A stretch of DNA of 64,000 nt from Helicobacter cetorum MIT 00-7128 (GTDB lineage: Bacteria; Campylobacterota; Campylobacteria; Campylobacterales; Helicobacteraceae): positions 1 through 64,000 of the forward strand of contig NC_017737.1 in NCBI RefSeq assembly GCF_000259255.1, read 5' to 3'. The position numbers were made by a program, and so were the translations under genes. This document shows positions 63,210 to 64,000 of the stretch, piece by piece. Every line of letters begins with the position of its first letter. The first letter of the stretch is position 1. The notes beneath the pieces were generated by a model, which had not been told where the DNA came from, did no database searches, and saw only the letters and a list, made by a program, of their open reading frames with translations.

Positions 63210-63557
63210 ATGAAGTTTCAGCCATTAGGAGAAAGAGTCTTAGTAGAAAGACTTGAAGAAGAAAATAAAACAAGCTCAGGAATCATTATCCCTGATAACG
63301 CTAAAGAAAAGCCTTTAATGGGTGTAGTAAAAGCGGTTAGTCATAAAATTAGCGAAGGTTGCAAATGTGTGAAAGAGGGCGATATTATCGCTTTTGGTAA
63401 ATACAAAGGCACAGAAATCGTTTTAGATGGCACAGATTACATGGTGTTAGAATTAGAAGATATTCTAGGCATAGTGGGTGTAGGCTCTTGCTGTCATAGC
63501 GGTCATCATGACCATAAACATGGTGCAGAACACGGCTCTTGCTGTCATAACCACTAA
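63210..63557 (+). CDS. groES: co-chaperonin GroES with metal-binding tail (HspA)
   Basis: The 115-residue protein has the normal GroES domain ([16 protein letters not shown] and the mobile-loop [15 protein letters not shown]) and a C-terminal extension of about 25 residues rich in Cys and His ([17 protein letters not shown] and a final HNH). This tail is the hallmark of Helicobacter HspA, which binds nickel and bismuth and helps supply nickel to hydrogenase and urease. It precedes groEL by 30 nt and is controlled by the promoter and operator above. Confidence 0.97.
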   Translation: MKFQPLGERVLVERLEEENKTSSGIIIPDNAKEKPLMGVVKAVSHKISEGCKCVKEGDIIAFGKYKGTEIVLDGTDYMVLELEDILGIVGVGSCCHSGHHDHKHGAEHGSCCHNH

Positions 63558-63578
63558 AAAATTAATATTATTAAATAA

Positions 63579-64000
<422 letters not shown>

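Overview
The window is AT-rich chromosomal DNA from a gastric Helicobacter close to, but not identical with, H. pylori. I infer this from gene content and protein resemblance; a species such as H. cetorum is possible, but I cannot fix it from sequence alone. Typical markers are GroES with a His/Cys-rich nickel-binding tail, the ComB DNA-uptake type IV secretion genes, the GDP-fucose genes used for Lewis-antigen LPS, an lpxE-eptA lipid A modification pair, a Hop-type porin barrel and homopolymer tracts. The gene order has long blocks shared with H. pylori, rearranged relative to one another and with non-syntenic inserts.

Layout: 1-4.1 kb nusB-ribH-kdsA-can (minus) and pyrF-panC (plus). 4.2-6.7 kb an old-yellow-enzyme gene, a non-coding stretch and a NYN-domain protein. 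6.8-10.1 kb dnaK-grpE-hrcA. 10.3-11.6 kb an aldolase-fold protein, a small repeat protein and tRNA-Ile/tRNA-Ala. 11.6-13.2 kb a broken nuclease-helicase. 13.4-17.4 kb an EamA transporter, a GT-C-like membrane protein, a DUF507 protein and frameshifted carA. 17.4-21.9 kb an AT-rich accessory island (a membrane protein interrupted by a stop, a spanin-like pair, an SEL1 lipoprotein-like protein, a large membrane protein). 22-25.5 kb maf-alaS and a DUF465 protein. 25.6-32.2 kb manC-gmd-fcl and a type IIG restriction-modification (R-M) gene. 32.2-36.2 kb comB6-7-8-9-10. 36-43.5 kb a PDZ protein, ybaB, panD, clpA-clpS, a USP protein, bioD, a DUF1523 protein and icd. 43.6-48.6 kb a chimeric outer-membrane protein and gltA. 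49-55.6 kb eptA (broken), lpxE, nspC, cheV, a thiE-like gene and a lipoprotein. 55.7 kb the SRP RNA. 56-59 kb comB4 (broken)-comB3-comB2. 59.2-64 kb a DUF5718 protein, a PP-loop ATPase, dnaG, groES and the start of groEL.

The most striking observation is at 26.5-27.0 kb. Two tandem copies of an AapA/IsoA-like type I toxin-antitoxin cassette (toxin peptides of 30 and 29 residues, each with a promoter-like box, 5' hairpin, Shine-Dalgarno and an antisense -10 box) lie on the plus strand, inside and antisense to the open reading frame of a phase-variable type IIG R-M gene. Both strands are therefore open at once, and the R-M transcript is itself antisense to both toxins.

A second theme is interrupted genes. 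carA (T7 tract), comB4 (G7 tract), eptA (1-nt shift), a nuclease-helicase (perfect 11-bp tandem duplication) and a membrane protein (in-frame amber codon) are each broken by one small lesion. Some may be phase-variable states or sequencing errors; the duplication and the amber codon are not homopolymer artefacts.
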